Shown here in pieces: positions 39,579 to 51,198 of a stretch of DNA of 64,000 nt. Under the pieces are notes generated by a model that worked only from the letters and a program-made list of their open reading frames with translations, was not told where the DNA came from and made no database searches. Position numbers and translations under genes: made by a program. The first letter of the stretch is position 1. Every line of letters begins with the position of its first letter. Source of the stretch: Margaritifera margaritifera (taxonomy: Eukaryota > Mollusca > Bivalvia > Unionida > Margaritiferidae); NCBI GenBank assembly GCA_029931535.1, contig JAQPZY010001164.1, positions 1,160,501 to 1,224,500 on the forward strand, given 5' to 3'.

Positions 39579-40619
39579 AGAATCGAGTGAGGTACCGACA
39601 TAACCGGAACCTTGACAAATTGGCACAACAGTTGTTAAAAAGCAAACTTGAAAACAAGAAACCTCGGAAGCTTACTAACAAATATTTGATGCTGGAAACG
39701 TCCCGTTTGTGGCCTCCCCAAAAGTCAGTCAAGACATTTGGAGGATTATTCCGTCTGAGACAAGATTAAAAGGTGTCAAAATGTAGGCATTATAAAAAAA
39801 ACACCTACCTTTCAAATGGATCAGCCTGTGCCCTACGACCTTTAAAAATTATTAACGTTTTTTTTTTGTGTTATTATGTGCTTCACGATTTATATTGGTG
39901 CCTACATAGACGATTCTTTTTTTACATGACCAAATGTGTACCTACTGTTTAAGAAATATGACGACAACAACAAACTTGTTGTCTCATGCAAGTTTCCTTA
40001 TTTGCACATGCAAACGTGTTTCAGCCTTGCCAACAGCTCGTTTTCCTGGATTGTACATTTAACTAAGTGACTATGCTTATTTCACTGACCGAGGAGAAAG
40101 TGAATACGTTAATCAAAGGCACAAGTGGCTTGTTACATGCTTGACATTACACTATTTTAACAAGTCGCTGAAATAATATAACGCACGAGTTTTAACTGTA
40201 TTGCAGTACCTTGAGGGCTACTGTTTACAAAAATGGTAGAAATTGATAAATCACCGGGACTAAAAAAGATGCAGTTATACTGCCCAGTCCAACGGCAATA
40301 CTGGTTTTCGATTGGTGGCTACAGATAGCAGCTGCAGAGGGTATTTATATCGCTTGGTTTAATCTATCGACCACTTTAACTACTTGTACCTCTTCCAAAG
40401 CGGAGTGGGGGTATAAGGGAGGGGGTGTTTGGTATTTTCTATACTGGGCATTTCGTGACAACAATGGAGTATACCAAATCATTAACTATTTAAAGTTAAA
40501 CGATGTTTACTTAGGGCTGATATAATTTTGTGACAACCTTCGAGACAATTTGTGATTTGTGATTTTTGTCGTTTAACGCCATTTTTAGCACATGATAGGC
40601 GATACATATCGGCCAGTAT
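39579..40619. other. No gene seen
   Basis: No recognisable gene. A Lys/Arg-rich frame overlapping the candidate last exon (39509-39769) has no motif. Confidence 0.4.
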
Positions 40620-40803
40620 ATTTGGTGGAGAAAGAGCTCGAAAAGAACCGGGTAGAACCACCGACCCACGGGAAGCTACTGGCAAGCTTTCACACATACG
40701 CACGTTGGTCGAGCCGAGACTCAAACTCACACGAACAGCGGTGAGATGTGAGTGGTCTGTAAAGGCAAGCTCCTAAGACCACTCGGTCACACAGAGCCCC
40801 TCC
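40620..40803 (-). repeat. tRNA-derived SINE (Ser/Leu-like head)
   Basis: On the - strand from 40803: GTGACCGAGTGGTCTTAGG (A box of class-II tRNA type), then about 55 bp later GAGTTTGAGTCTCGGC (B box), then a non-tRNA body with CCCGTGGGTCGGTGGTTCTA. Its head touches the 5' break of the RNase H remnant next door. Confidence 0.65.
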
Positions 40804-40825
40804 TTCGAGATAAATATGGTCGAAT

Positions 40826-41195
40826 AAAGTTTGGCAATAGCACTGCTCTGGCATACATGAAATATATGGGTGATACACACTCAATACTATGCAATTCCAT
40901 CACCATAATTAGCTGGCTCATCGCCAACTCTACTAAGATGCGGCTAACGGCAGAATATTTATCTTTTGGAACAATGGCTGTATACTCCATGACACCACAA
41001 AGTAGATGCTTAAGAACGACGTTTTTATACATATCACTGAAGTGTTTGTTTCACGCAGAAACTGACATGTTTGCATACCGATTGAACTTTAAGTTACCAT
41101 TATATTTGTCCAGGAAACCAGATCCAGGTGATATGGTTGTCGATGCTTTTTTTATTGACTGTTCAAGTAGATCGGGCCTTACAGAAAATTGAAAC
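40826..41195 (+). pseudogene. DIRS-type RNase H remnant
   Basis: Open for about 120 codons: IKFGNSTALAYMKYMGDT (family DN.TA.AYI..MGG), ANSTKMRLTAEYL, then TDMFAYRLNFKLPLYLSRKPD and VVDAFFID, the linker after RNase H in these elements. The catalytic Asp of the DN motif is Gly here. Confidence 0.7.
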
Positions 41196-41348
41196 GGACA
41201 AGGCACATGATTTACTCATTATCCATTACAGGCCAATTCAAATTGGGTTTCCTGTGGTGATCCTTTTATAATTTCAGTGCGAAATTAGCACTACAAACAA
41301 TTTCTGTCGTTGCATTATGCAAAGGAGCAGATGCATCCATTACATTCG

Positions 41349-41615
41349 AAACATCGGCTGTTGTTAGATCATGTGTCCGAGACTGTTATAGGTAATAGGG
41401 GTCATTTGTTGTTATGTCATGTGTCTGGGACTGTTATATATAACAGGGGTTTGCTGTCATGTCATGTGTCTGGGACTGTTATAGATAACAGGGTTCGGCT
41501 GTTGTTATGTCATGTGTCTGGGACTGTTATATCTAAATAGGTGTTTTCAGGTCCATCGGCTGTTGTTATGTCATGTATTTTGGACTGTTATAGATAACAG
41601 TCGTTTTCAGGCCCA
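41349..41615. repeat. ~57-bp minisatellite
   Basis: About five copies of TGTTGTTATGTCATGTGTCT then GGGACTGTTATAGATAACAGG, each unit with the palindrome-like TGTTATAGATAACA. Confidence 0.85.
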
Positions 41616-41771
41616 TCGGTTTCCTTTATTATGAATTCTTCGAGAATTAGCGCGCAACAGCAGTAACGCCAACTTTAATATGTGGCATAATTATTATAAA
41701 GACCATATTATCGAGGTGTCTAAAACCTGTATAAATATAGCTGTAGAATTTCTTTTTTAGTCTATTCTGAA

Positions 41772-41829
<58 letters not shown>

Positions 41830-41879
41830 TCCTCAATACTTAGTTATTTTAGCTAATAGTACATTTTCTGTTGGCAGTC

Positions 41880-42540
41880 ACCCAGGTATTTTTAGATTCA
41901 TGACTAGCTTCTTTAACTATAGCCCTTCACGTCCTCGATATATTGTAGCATGCGATGGATCCATTGTACTTAATGCCCTGAACGAACTATCTCCTAGCTA
42001 GGAACTTTCATTAAAGCAGATGAGATTTAAGTGTGTTATCCTTATGGCTTTGATTTCTGGACAAAGATCTGATATTCTGCTGTTACTTTATATAAATTCC
42101 GCGACAGTTGAAAATGGTAAAGGCATATTTGTCCTAAAGAATGATGCGAAACAAACTTTTCGTATTAAACCTCTAGAATTAAGGTTTTCCATCATGATAA
42201 TGTTTTATGTGTTGTTGAAGCTTTACATGCGTATTCGGAGGAAAGGTGCAATCTTAATGGAACTTGCTCTCTGCTTTTTCTGAGTTTTCATAACCTTTTT
42301 GTTCGAGTTTCAACAAGGACAATGTCCTGTTATTTGAAAACTCTGTTGAAATTAATAGATATTGTCACTCAGATATTAAAAGTGTTTTGTGCTGCAATTA
42401 AGTCAGGTGCCCCGTACAAGACATTATGGCAGCGGCATGTTGAACTAAAAAAGAAATTGTACAATAAGAACATAAGTGCATCCTCCACCTTTGCAAAGGT
42501 AATCTTAATGCAGAATCAGACAAATGGTTCAAGGTTGTGA
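41880..42540 (+). pseudogene. Tyrosine recombinase (DIRS-type), broken
   Basis: The reading starts RFMTSFFNYSPSRPRYI, then ALNELSP, MRFKCVILMALISGQRSDIL (the helix with catalytic Arg in GQR) and VLKNDAKQTFR. In a shifted frame follow VLCVVEALHAYSEE, CSLLFLSFHNLF and MSCYLKTLLKL. The H-x-x-R box expected after ILKVF is replaced (FCAA), so the catalytic set is incomplete. Confidence 0.68.
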
Positions 42541-43122
42541 TATACTAGATAATAGTGCTTATCAAAGTTCAACAATGACTGGAATCTGTCTTCACTTATG
42601 TGTATTTTGCATGTAAGAATTGGGTTCTTGGAATTGTTTCTTTGTTCGTGAACACACTTTAAAATCTCACACGGGCCGACTCGCGTGACTTTGTGTTTAT
42701 AGGAGAACTGATACATTAAAACGACGCATTAAACGAGACGTTCCTGTAAGGTGAGAATTGTTTCAGTTCTTTGAGGCACAAAATAAATGTCAATGGGCTT
42801 ATGCACTTATCCTATTCGTTGAGTACCTACCCGTTTTCCTCATGTTTTCTCTTATTTTGTGTTCGCTCACATATGAGATTTTGCCTGCTGGGGACTACAC
42901 ACTTATCTGGCACATGAGCCCATTCACAATGACTTGTGCCTCAAAAAATTTAAATACAAACCTCGTCTTACAGGTAAATCTCATGTAATGTATCAAAGTC
43001 GTTTACATTTGAACTTTCCTTCCTCTTTGTCATGTGAGAAAAGTACGCAAAGTAATATATTGACTTGTTTACTTGTTTAATGAAGGGTCAATTTGTATTC
43101 GTATCAATATAAGCTCTAGCTA

Positions 43123-43183
<61 letters not shown>

Positions 43184-43205
43184 CATATATATGTATATAT
43201 ATATG

Positions 43206-43270
<65 letters not shown>

Positions 43271-44289
43271 TAGGTATGTTTATTTTTTACTCTTTTTGCT
43301 CCATACATGAGCCCAAAGTCTGAGTGTCCTATGGGTTTTCCTACCCTGTATTAGATAGCTGAATACATATTATAGTTTGGGAGTTCAGAGCGTATTCCGT
43401 GTCGAAAACATGGCATTCGGTGAAACCGAACTACAGTCTCTTTACACAGGAGCTGGCAAAAGTAATAATTTATATCAAAAGATACTTGCCCGAAATCGAT
43501 AAGTACAATATTTATCTTAGCAGATATAACAATTAAAACAATAACTTTTAATTTTAATAAGCTGACATATGAGCCAATTTTCCAGTATTTACGAAGATTT
43601 TTACCTGCAGCATTGCCTAATCACACAATGACCCAATCTTGGTTCGTGTGTCAGCTGTTTGAAGATATCAGATATATCTTAATTGTTTTGATTACAAAGT
43701 TAAGTAATCTACGTCTCGATTCCAGATAGCTAGGGTTCGATACTAGGTCGCTTACTTATGCTATTCACTGTGGAAAGTGACAGCACATGTCGCTACCACG
43801 TGGTTTCGGTTAATTCCATGTTGTTGTTTTTTGTGTTGTTTTCTTTTTCCGATACGGGATGCTCTCCAACCTTCAATACTACATAACTGTCAAGATTGCA
43901 AATAACAGGCGTGAATGATGAGAAGAAACTCCGTCCAGTAAGCCCATAATTTCGTTTGGCAATTTTCCATCCCATCCAGAGCTTGCATTGGTACGATTAA
44001 GAAGACAGCTTAATTGAGAATAAAAAAAAACATTTTGTACACAAAACTGTGATTCTATACAGCATATTAAAAATAACTTCTCAGCCCTGGTTTTCTCTCG
44101 GGCTCCAAAATCTGTCCCTTCTCTCTCGTGGGAGAAGAGAGGAAGAAGCTCATAATCGATTCGAACAAACCACTGGACAAGACGTGAGAGCATGATTTTA
44201 GTCCAGGAATAATCTTCTGCAAGGCCAACAAAATTTCAACCAAAATTATTTTTGGACAATGCATTTCGGTAAGGTCTCCATATTAACAT
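42541..44289. other. No gene seen
   Basis: Contains a compound AT/TATG/AT/GA microsatellite at 43120-43266. A 77-codon hydrophobic frame at 42758-42988 has no recognisable motif. Nothing else supported. Confidence 0.45.
43120..43266. repeat. Compound (AT)n(GA)n microsatellite
   Basis: AT units interrupted by ACATAC and GTAT, then a GA run. Confidence 0.95.
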
Positions 44290-46445
44290 ACTAAAAGTAT
44301 AGGAAAATACTGTAGATGTACACCGGTATACCTTTCCAAAGGCTCATGATATTGTCACTTTTGCTGACCTTAATGCAACAAGACTCCAATCAGAGCTTTG
44401 CAAGGCAACACCTACATATATACTGTGGAAGATCTCACCCATCCTAGAATAGCCACGCCCCAGTTGGTCTGGTTTTATGCAAATGATTCATCAAGGGAAT
44501 CATGTAGAGAAAGCATCAATCACATTCCTACCAATGATTGACTTGGACCCAAGTGATATGACATATATCTGTTCTACACTTATCTTCTTGACAAATCAAG
44601 CTAGAAAGAATAATGTGACACCAGTGATAACTTTTGACCAGCCGCTGTGGTGGAAAGCTCATACTATCCTAAGCAACGAGCCACATGGCAGCCCCTTGAA
44701 GGCAGTCGTGCTAAAACGTGGTGGACTTCACACTGAAATGAGCTTTCTAGGCTGCCCTGGACACCTGATGGATGACTCTGATCTTCAAGAGATACTTCAA
44801 ATTGTATATGGCAGCAATGCAACTAAATATATGTTGACTGGAAAAGCCATTGCAAGAGCTAGAAAGGGTCACTTTCTTGCTGATGCTACGTTTAATATTC
44901 TTTCTTTGGAATCAATTTCCCAGTTGCTAACATCTTGAAAGTTATAGAAGTGTCTGAAGGGGAGGCTTGTGAATCCTTTAATGAGGAAATAGTGACAGAA
45001 GATGACACTCAATTTGTATCTTGAGAAGGGCAAATCAACTCTTTGATGTCGGAAGCCCAAACAATATATGCAAGTGTAATACAAGGCAGTGATATGAGCG
45101 AAGAAGATGTGGAAACAATCCTAGCTATATCAAGCAGGTTGGAGAGTACAAAAGAACAGATAAAATGCAGCAGAACAAGCCTATTATGGATGCAGTACAT
45201 GGATATGATTGACATTCTAAAGAGTTTCCTAAGAGGAGAAAGAACTGCAACTGGAATCTCCACTTAAGACAGATGCTCCTTTTTTTTTCTGCAGCAGGGC
45301 ATAATCTCTATGCAAAGACAGTTCATTTATGTCTTCAACAAATGACAAATCTTGAAACAAATCATCCAAGTGTGTATGAAGCCTCTATGAAAGGACACCA
45401 TGCTGTACGACGTATTGAGACATTCTTGGGAGGCCTTTCCATTGACCTCATAATTGAGCAAGTGCTGATGCGTAACATTAAGGAGGATTTACCAGGGGTA
45501 GAGGTATGTCAGAATGTCAGAGGCTTGTCTGGGTCAATTCAATGCCAGCTTGCACCGAAATCAACCATGCCATGCAAGAATTTGCAGGGTCAAGCTTCCA
45601 AACCAGTGATCAACACAAGGAAAAATATAATACAAGGAAGGAGAGAGAATGCAAAGACAATGAAACACTGGTACAGGTCTTGAAGGCAAGAAACCCATTT
45701 AGTTGTGAAGATCTGTATCTCCGCAGCATAGTCTGAGGAGTGGTGCACAGGAATCGGTCAACGTGGACACAGCATCATCCATTGGACAGAAGATAATAGA
45801 ATCTATAAAAGGTCAAGACATCGACAAATATTCCTTCAAGAAGAGTCAACAGGCAATTGCTGTAGGTTGCAATATCAAAGTTAAAATTGATCATGAAGCC
45901 ATCTACATTGACCCTGAAATTCTCTTTCAGAGATTAGCATTAGTTGGCAGAAACGAAAACACAGACATGGAAGCACTATTTAAGTATGAACTTTGCAGCT
46001 ATCCTGTCGCCTTGTTTGAGACATCAGATGTGTCTAGGCAGGAAAACAAGGAAGTACTTGTTGATGCATTGTGTAAGGAAGTACAAGACAGTCAAAATAC
46101 AACATCTTCCATTTGTCCTCCATTGTATGTCTTAGATGGGGGAGCTATTCTGCATAGTTTGCCTTTGAACAGGGGCTCGACATTTCAAGACATATGCAAT
46201 TTGTATGTATACTACGTGACAAGAAAGTATTGGAGATGTTCAGTGGTGTTTGACAGTTAAAAAGAGGTTGGATCAGTGAAAGATATCATACATATGAGAA
46301 GATCAATAACAACAGGCACAACTATATCGATTCACTGTGATGAATGAACAGAGCTCACTGTGAACAAGAATGTGTTCTCGACAAAGAGAATAAACAATGT
46401 TTCATATACATGCTGGGAGAATGTCTTGAAACTTCTCGTAAGATT
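44290..46445 (+). pseudogene. Decayed member of a multicopy metazoan family with C-terminal VLDGGA domain
   Basis: Consecutive pieces on one strand: FLPMIDLDPSD (44524), TPVITFDQPLWWKAH, VVLKRGGLHTEMSFLGC and GKAIARARKGHFLADA up to a stop at 44936. Then RTSLLWMQYMDMIDILK, HLCLQQMTNL, HAVRRIETFLGGLSIDLIIEQ, VDHEAIYIDPEILFQRL-like text and finally YVLDGGAILHSLP followed by YVYYVTRKY..CSVVFD. This order matches a large uncharacterised family repeated in molluscs, lancelets and cnidarians that I know only from memory. The last part, an acidic VLDGGA strand and VVFD, may be a PIN/FEN-like nuclease domain (inference). It has at least four stops or frameshifts and the far C-terminus is missing. Confidence 0.6.
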
Positions 46446-46784
46446 AATTAAACATATACAAATTATTATCTTGGTTGTTTTTGTTTAAGCATATCATTAA
46501 CACACTAAACTTAAATCCAATGAAGTTTTAATGTTAAAAGTAGCTTGAAATCAATGGATTAGGGACTACTTGTATATATTTCTGCAACTGACTGATATGT
46601 ACGTGCAAAGGTACATGACATAATAATGTAATTTTTCAATACTTCCACCAAATATGTTTTCCTATACTTTTAGTATGATGTTTTAGGTACCTAGTAGAAA
46701 TGCATTGCACACAAATAAGTTTTAAATAATTTTTATTGCAATTATTTTTTATCTTGACCCAACAATTGAGACAATATTCATGGA

Positions 46785-46839
<55 letters not shown>

Positions 46840-47039
46840 GTGGGTAAATATTCATGGACTAATATATTAATATATATATATATATATATGGGTGGGTTAA
46901 TATGAATTTTGAGGTATATAGAACGCGGCTCCGTAAATAGTGCGTCATCATCTCTTACGCCCGTATGTTCTACGTTCTAAGTGGTATATGCTGTGATTAT
47001 CTACATATCTACATAAAAGTGCTATGAACATTCACACAC

Positions 47040-47095
<56 letters not shown>

Positions 47096-47130
47096 GAGAG
47101 AGATAGATAGTTAGATAGATAGATAGATAT

Positions 47131-47162
<32 letters not shown>

Positions 47163-47984
47163 CCAACCGACAAACAATATCCTAATCATGTAAACAGTAT
47201 TATCAAATTCTAAACATCACGAACAATAGACGTCCCAGTGGTTAAACTGGAGTTTAGACAACCTCCCTCAAAATATTTGTAAAATCATCTCAATTGCAGA
47301 AAATAATAATATTAAAATATAAATTTGGCTTCTCTCCGCGGGCTACTCACTTGAAGAGAAAGTAATTTAGATAGAGCCCAATGATGATCTTTGACCTAAG
47401 GCAAGTTGACCCCAACCTTACTATACCCCTTATTATAATATTCTACTGGCCTGGAGTGATGCCAAGGTCTGTACTGGGATGAACCCAGCATAATCCCTAC
47501 CCTAGAGCTGAGCTGATCCCAGAGGCTGCACAGGCGATGATGATCCTCTATCACAAAGGGCTTGAAAACCAATGCGAAATCAGGGCTTGTTGTAGTTTCC
47601 TCAAGAAAGAGTATCCGAACTGGTAATACAATAGAGACCCAAACGAATTTGATATTTTGAACAATATAGCAAGTGACAGCCCCCAGGAGGATAACAAATA
47701 TTAAACAGGGTTCTAACGAGCATGCCAAGAAACGTACCACAAGGATGAATGTAAAATGCACATGTAATAAAAAAGGCAAACATGTCTTATAAGCATCAAG
47801 AAGTGTACACAATCCGAAACAAAAGGATATAAAGTTCCAGTTTCCAACAATGCAATAATGGAACAATCCAACCAGAAACAAACCCACTACTGGAATCTCT
47901 GTTTATGTCAAAATCTCTGTTAAAATCACAATGCAGTTTTTATGAATACATTCCCGATTGTGCGTCTTAGATCAGGAATGGTAC
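46446..47984. other. No gene seen; AT and GATA microsatellites
   Basis: AT tracts at 46787-46837, 46867-46888 and 47043-47090, then (GATA)n to about 47160; the segment ATATTCATGGACTAATATAT is duplicated near 46775 and 46845. A 163-codon - strand frame (47396-47887) is open but unrecognised and may be the 3' region of the adjacent element. Confidence 0.45.
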
Positions 47985-48818
47985 CAGCCAAATGTAATGC
48001 GTGTAACAGGAGGAAGGCCATCGTCATAGAGACTGACTCAAGTGATCTTCTACACCAGCAGCCGTTGCGTTAGTGGCTGCCCCTGTGCGGAATGAATGTC
48101 CAGAATATCTATGTTGCTCACATCCGAGGCGACCTAATAATTGTCTAAGATAAGACAGATATAGCTCTCTCCGAAAAGGGCGACTTAACACATCCACACA
48201 GAGTGGAGCACTGGAATGAAATGCATTGGAAACTGTTCCTGCTCCACCTAGTGAACCTAGATTTGTCTGCAGAAATTGTTACGTCTCTTAGCCGCAGCCA
48301 GTTACACGTGGAGGGCACGTGGAAATTAACAGTGAACTCACCACAGCGCAAAAAGCAACAACAAACAAAAACAGCGGAACACATGCATTTCAGTGTGATG
48401 TCCACAACATGTAAAAATGCTACAGAATCCAACATATTGCATATGTCGCACAGATATGAAATGTAATAGGCAGTCTGGGATTAGGGTTTATCAGCTGAGT
48501 TCGTTTCATTCACCAAAGAACACCGTGATGTCTGTCTGTGGCTTGCATGGGGTTACTGAATCCAGCCTACAAATAGTAATGTCTAATCTCAGCCAAGTAC
48601 AGTTTTATTGTGGTGCACTGGAATGGTAATGAAGCATGGCAATACGTAACGAAATATATGAGTGCCTCTTCGTTAATGGAGGGCAATGTACCATGCTTAT
48701 TACTGACGGCACCCGGCATAGTTAGAACATTTAAAAGACATTGTAACCCGGTTAAGTAGGCAACACTAGTGGCGGAATATACAGGTGATGCCCACAAATA
48801 ACTGACCAGTGTCCTCAA
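47985..48818 (-). pseudogene. Ngaro/DIRS tyrosine recombinase, broken
   Basis: N-terminal SAM-like part LPSINEEALIYFVTYCHASL then STIKLYLAEIR-like text (48567-48818). Catalytic part: CCCFLRCGEFTV (Arg box) near 48360, then in another frame GHSFRTGAATNATAAGVEDHL (H-x-x-R box) and SCYTHYI with the nucleophile-position Tyr near 48015. A stop lies between the HxxR box and the Tyr. Confidence 0.8.
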
Positions 48819-48838
48819 AACATTGTCAAATCGGAAAC

Positions 48839-48873
48839 TGGGGGCGGGGGGCCGGGGGGTGGGTGGGAGGGAC
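48839..48873 (+). repeat. G-rich tract with G-quadruplex potential
   Basis: Five or more runs of three to six G within 35 nt, inside the recombinase element between RNase H and recombinase, unusual in this AT-rich window. Confidence 0.8.
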
Positions 48874-48944
48874 AGTCTGTTGGCTGCACACCCGCTTCTG
48901 ATGTCCGCTGTCTGAATGTGTCCATCTGAAAACGAGAAAAAGAG

Positions 48945-49935
48945 TCATATATCATGTTTGTAGCACCTGGAATATGCCGAACCTGTAGAAGCAATGGACA
49001 TGTAGCCGCACACCAAATTTGTCTGCAAACAAATTTCTTGATAAATGGAATTCTTGGAATGCCCCTTAATAATTATATCAACGGTAGCTGAATTGTCACA
49101 TTTAACTATAATCTTTTTCTTAGTCCATTGCGGCCCCCACACTTCAGTAGCAATAACAACAGAGTACAGTTCACACAGAGCCCTGAGCCCTGAAAAATAA
49201 AAAACCCGGTGGAATAAAATATGGTGGAAAAGTTCATTGAAACCATTTTCCGTTGTAATAGCCCCCATATCCAGTTGGGGTTGCATCAGTGAAGAATTGC
49301 ATATCTGCCGCCGGAGTAACTTCATCGTTCATGAAGAATGAAATCCCATGCCAATCGTGAAGAAAAAGGGACCAGATTTTCAAGTCTAAACGACACTCAG
49401 CTGTCAGTTTAACAGGGTGATGAAGAATATTCGCAGTAGTGCCTAATGCTATCAGATAAAAGACAAAGGCTCTTTTAGGATAGATTATTTTACAAGCAAA
49501 GTTTAGATGTTCCAAAAGGCTTAACAATTCACATTTTATGCAAGATTGTCCATGGGCAAAAGTCTGTAAAATGATTGATATGCGCCTCACTTTTTCTAAG
49601 GGTAGCCTAGACTCCAGCTTGATAGTATCCAATGATATACCCATATTTTCCAGAACTGTAGTAGGACCAACAGTCTTAGCAGGAGATAACGGAACTATCT
49701 GTGTATTGAACACCAAAGTCATAATTGCCATCAATCTCCCAGGCAGAGCCCCTCGAAGGTCAGTTGTGAGAAAATCGTCCAATAAATGAAGCACAAACTG
49801 CATATCGTAATGGTTTTGTAGGATCTAACGTATCGCCTCCGAAAAGGAATTAAAGAGTTTTGGACTGGATCTATTATCAAAGACCAATCGAGTAAACAAA
49901 ATAATACTAGCTGTTCCAAGGAAAATTATAAAGTT
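48945..49935 (-). pseudogene. Ngaro/DIRS reverse transcriptase - RNase H, broken
   Basis: RT piece: SSPKLFNSFSEAI, FVLHLLDDFLTTD (catalytic DD), VPLSPAKTVGPTTVLENMGI, LDTIKLESRLPLEKV, LLSLLEHLNFAC. RNase H piece: MQFFTDATPTGYGGY..KWF, then after a frameshift LRALCELYSVVIATEVWGP and KIIVKCDNSATVDIIIKGHS. The 189-codon RT frame from 49803 is the longest intact protein-like frame in the window. Confidence 0.82.
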
Positions 49936-51101
49936 GCTTGGGATATAACGTCACATTTGAAATTTCCTATTTGTGTACTGTACCAGTGAAGTCCTTTTCC
50001 TGTATTGCCTCCTTCAGTAGGTATGAAACCTATATACTCTCTTATATGTCGGACCCAACTGCAAACTGCATAGACCCAGATCTGCTGCCGCATCATGCGT
50101 CTGCGGATTTGGGTATATACATTATGTTAGGAGTAATCAGAAGAACAAACAATATGGCAGAGTCAACGTTGTTTGGAGTTGGATATGAGTTATAAGCTAG
50201 TATATGCTGTTGGTCTTTTACTACAAAGGTCCTACATGAAGGGGCATTTTTTTGTCTAGTTTAAAATGATTTTAAACCACTAGCTGACAATTAATATGAA
50301 ATTTAGAAGAATAATTAAATAAATAAAACAACGCAGTCTTTATATCTAAACTAAAATGATTAAATATTTCATATTTATTCACTATGAATTGTTTAGCAAA
50401 ATACTTAATTGAACAGGGGTGGATGGGTAATTCTTTCATAGAAAATGAATTAAGCTATATGATACGAAAGAGTCAATTATGTTTATATCAGCCTCGCATA
50501 TAAGAATCGTTCCGTTCCCATCAAATGTATAGAGCTGATCGGTATGTAGAAGGTCCAAAATCATACATGAAAAACTCTTTGGGACAATATTTATGAATTT
50601 GCGATTTTTGACCAGTGGGGACACAAGAAAATCTCCTTCTGTGACAATATGAAACGTTAGTTTATGTTTATCGTGTTAATTGTAAATGACGGATTTCAAA
50701 ATATGACTATAATGGCAACAACAATTTCATTTTATTTCGAAAGCCATGTTTATGTCTAAAAATTTCATTGTAACTTTCATCTAGAATTTATTTTAACTAA
50801 TAAATCTTAAATGCCAAGTTCGTTTCCTATCGAGTGCAAAATTGTATCCTTAGGCATTAAAAAAAAGTAATTAACTAATCGCCACTTGAAAATAGTTATC
50901 ATTAAACCTTACACGTATAACTGAACCTTTATGTCCGATTGTGTGTCGATACTTTCCTTCACGTAAACAGTTTTGCAAATTAAGGTGGAAGTTTCGATAA
51001 CATTTATTTGTGAGGCACAGGACTGACTGCCAAGTAGCAACATTAAACGAAAAACAATGCAAGAAATGAAAAAAGATAATTTTATTTTATGGTAATGTGT
51101 T

Positions 51102-51198
<97 letters not shown>

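Larger units (their letters stand above)
40826..42540 (+). mobile_element. DIRS/Ngaro-type tyrosine-recombinase retroelement relic
   Basis: RNase H (40826-41195) followed by a tyrosine recombinase (41880-42540) in the same orientation, the order used by DIRS and Ngaro elements. A 57-bp minisatellite (41349-41615) and an (AT)n tract (41772-41825) lie between. The RT part is missing. Confidence 0.7.
47985..49935 (-). mobile_element. Ngaro/DIRS-type tyrosine-recombinase retroelement relic
   Basis: On the - strand the order is reverse transcriptase (from about 49935), RNase H, then tyrosine recombinase (to about 47985), as in Ngaro/DIRS retroelements, which use a recombinase instead of an integrase. 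No methyltransferase-like segment is seen between RNase H and recombinase, which fits Ngaro better. The 5' part (gag, most of RT) is missing. Confidence 0.8.

Noticed and set aside
39509..39769. 86-codon Lys/Arg-rich frame starting MDRHRAGRLRP
   Set aside because: No motif, no promoter or splice support; it overlaps in another frame the candidate receptor tail exon, which has an acceptor and matching phase.
42758..42988. 77-codon hydrophobic frame with a possible donor at its end
   Set aside because: No matching exons or family motif nearby; hydrophobic frames are common in AT-rich sequence.
47396..47887. 163-codon - strand hydrophobic frame
   Set aside because: Lies downstream of the recombinase of the - strand retroelement and has no recognisable motif; probably noncoding 3' sequence of that element.
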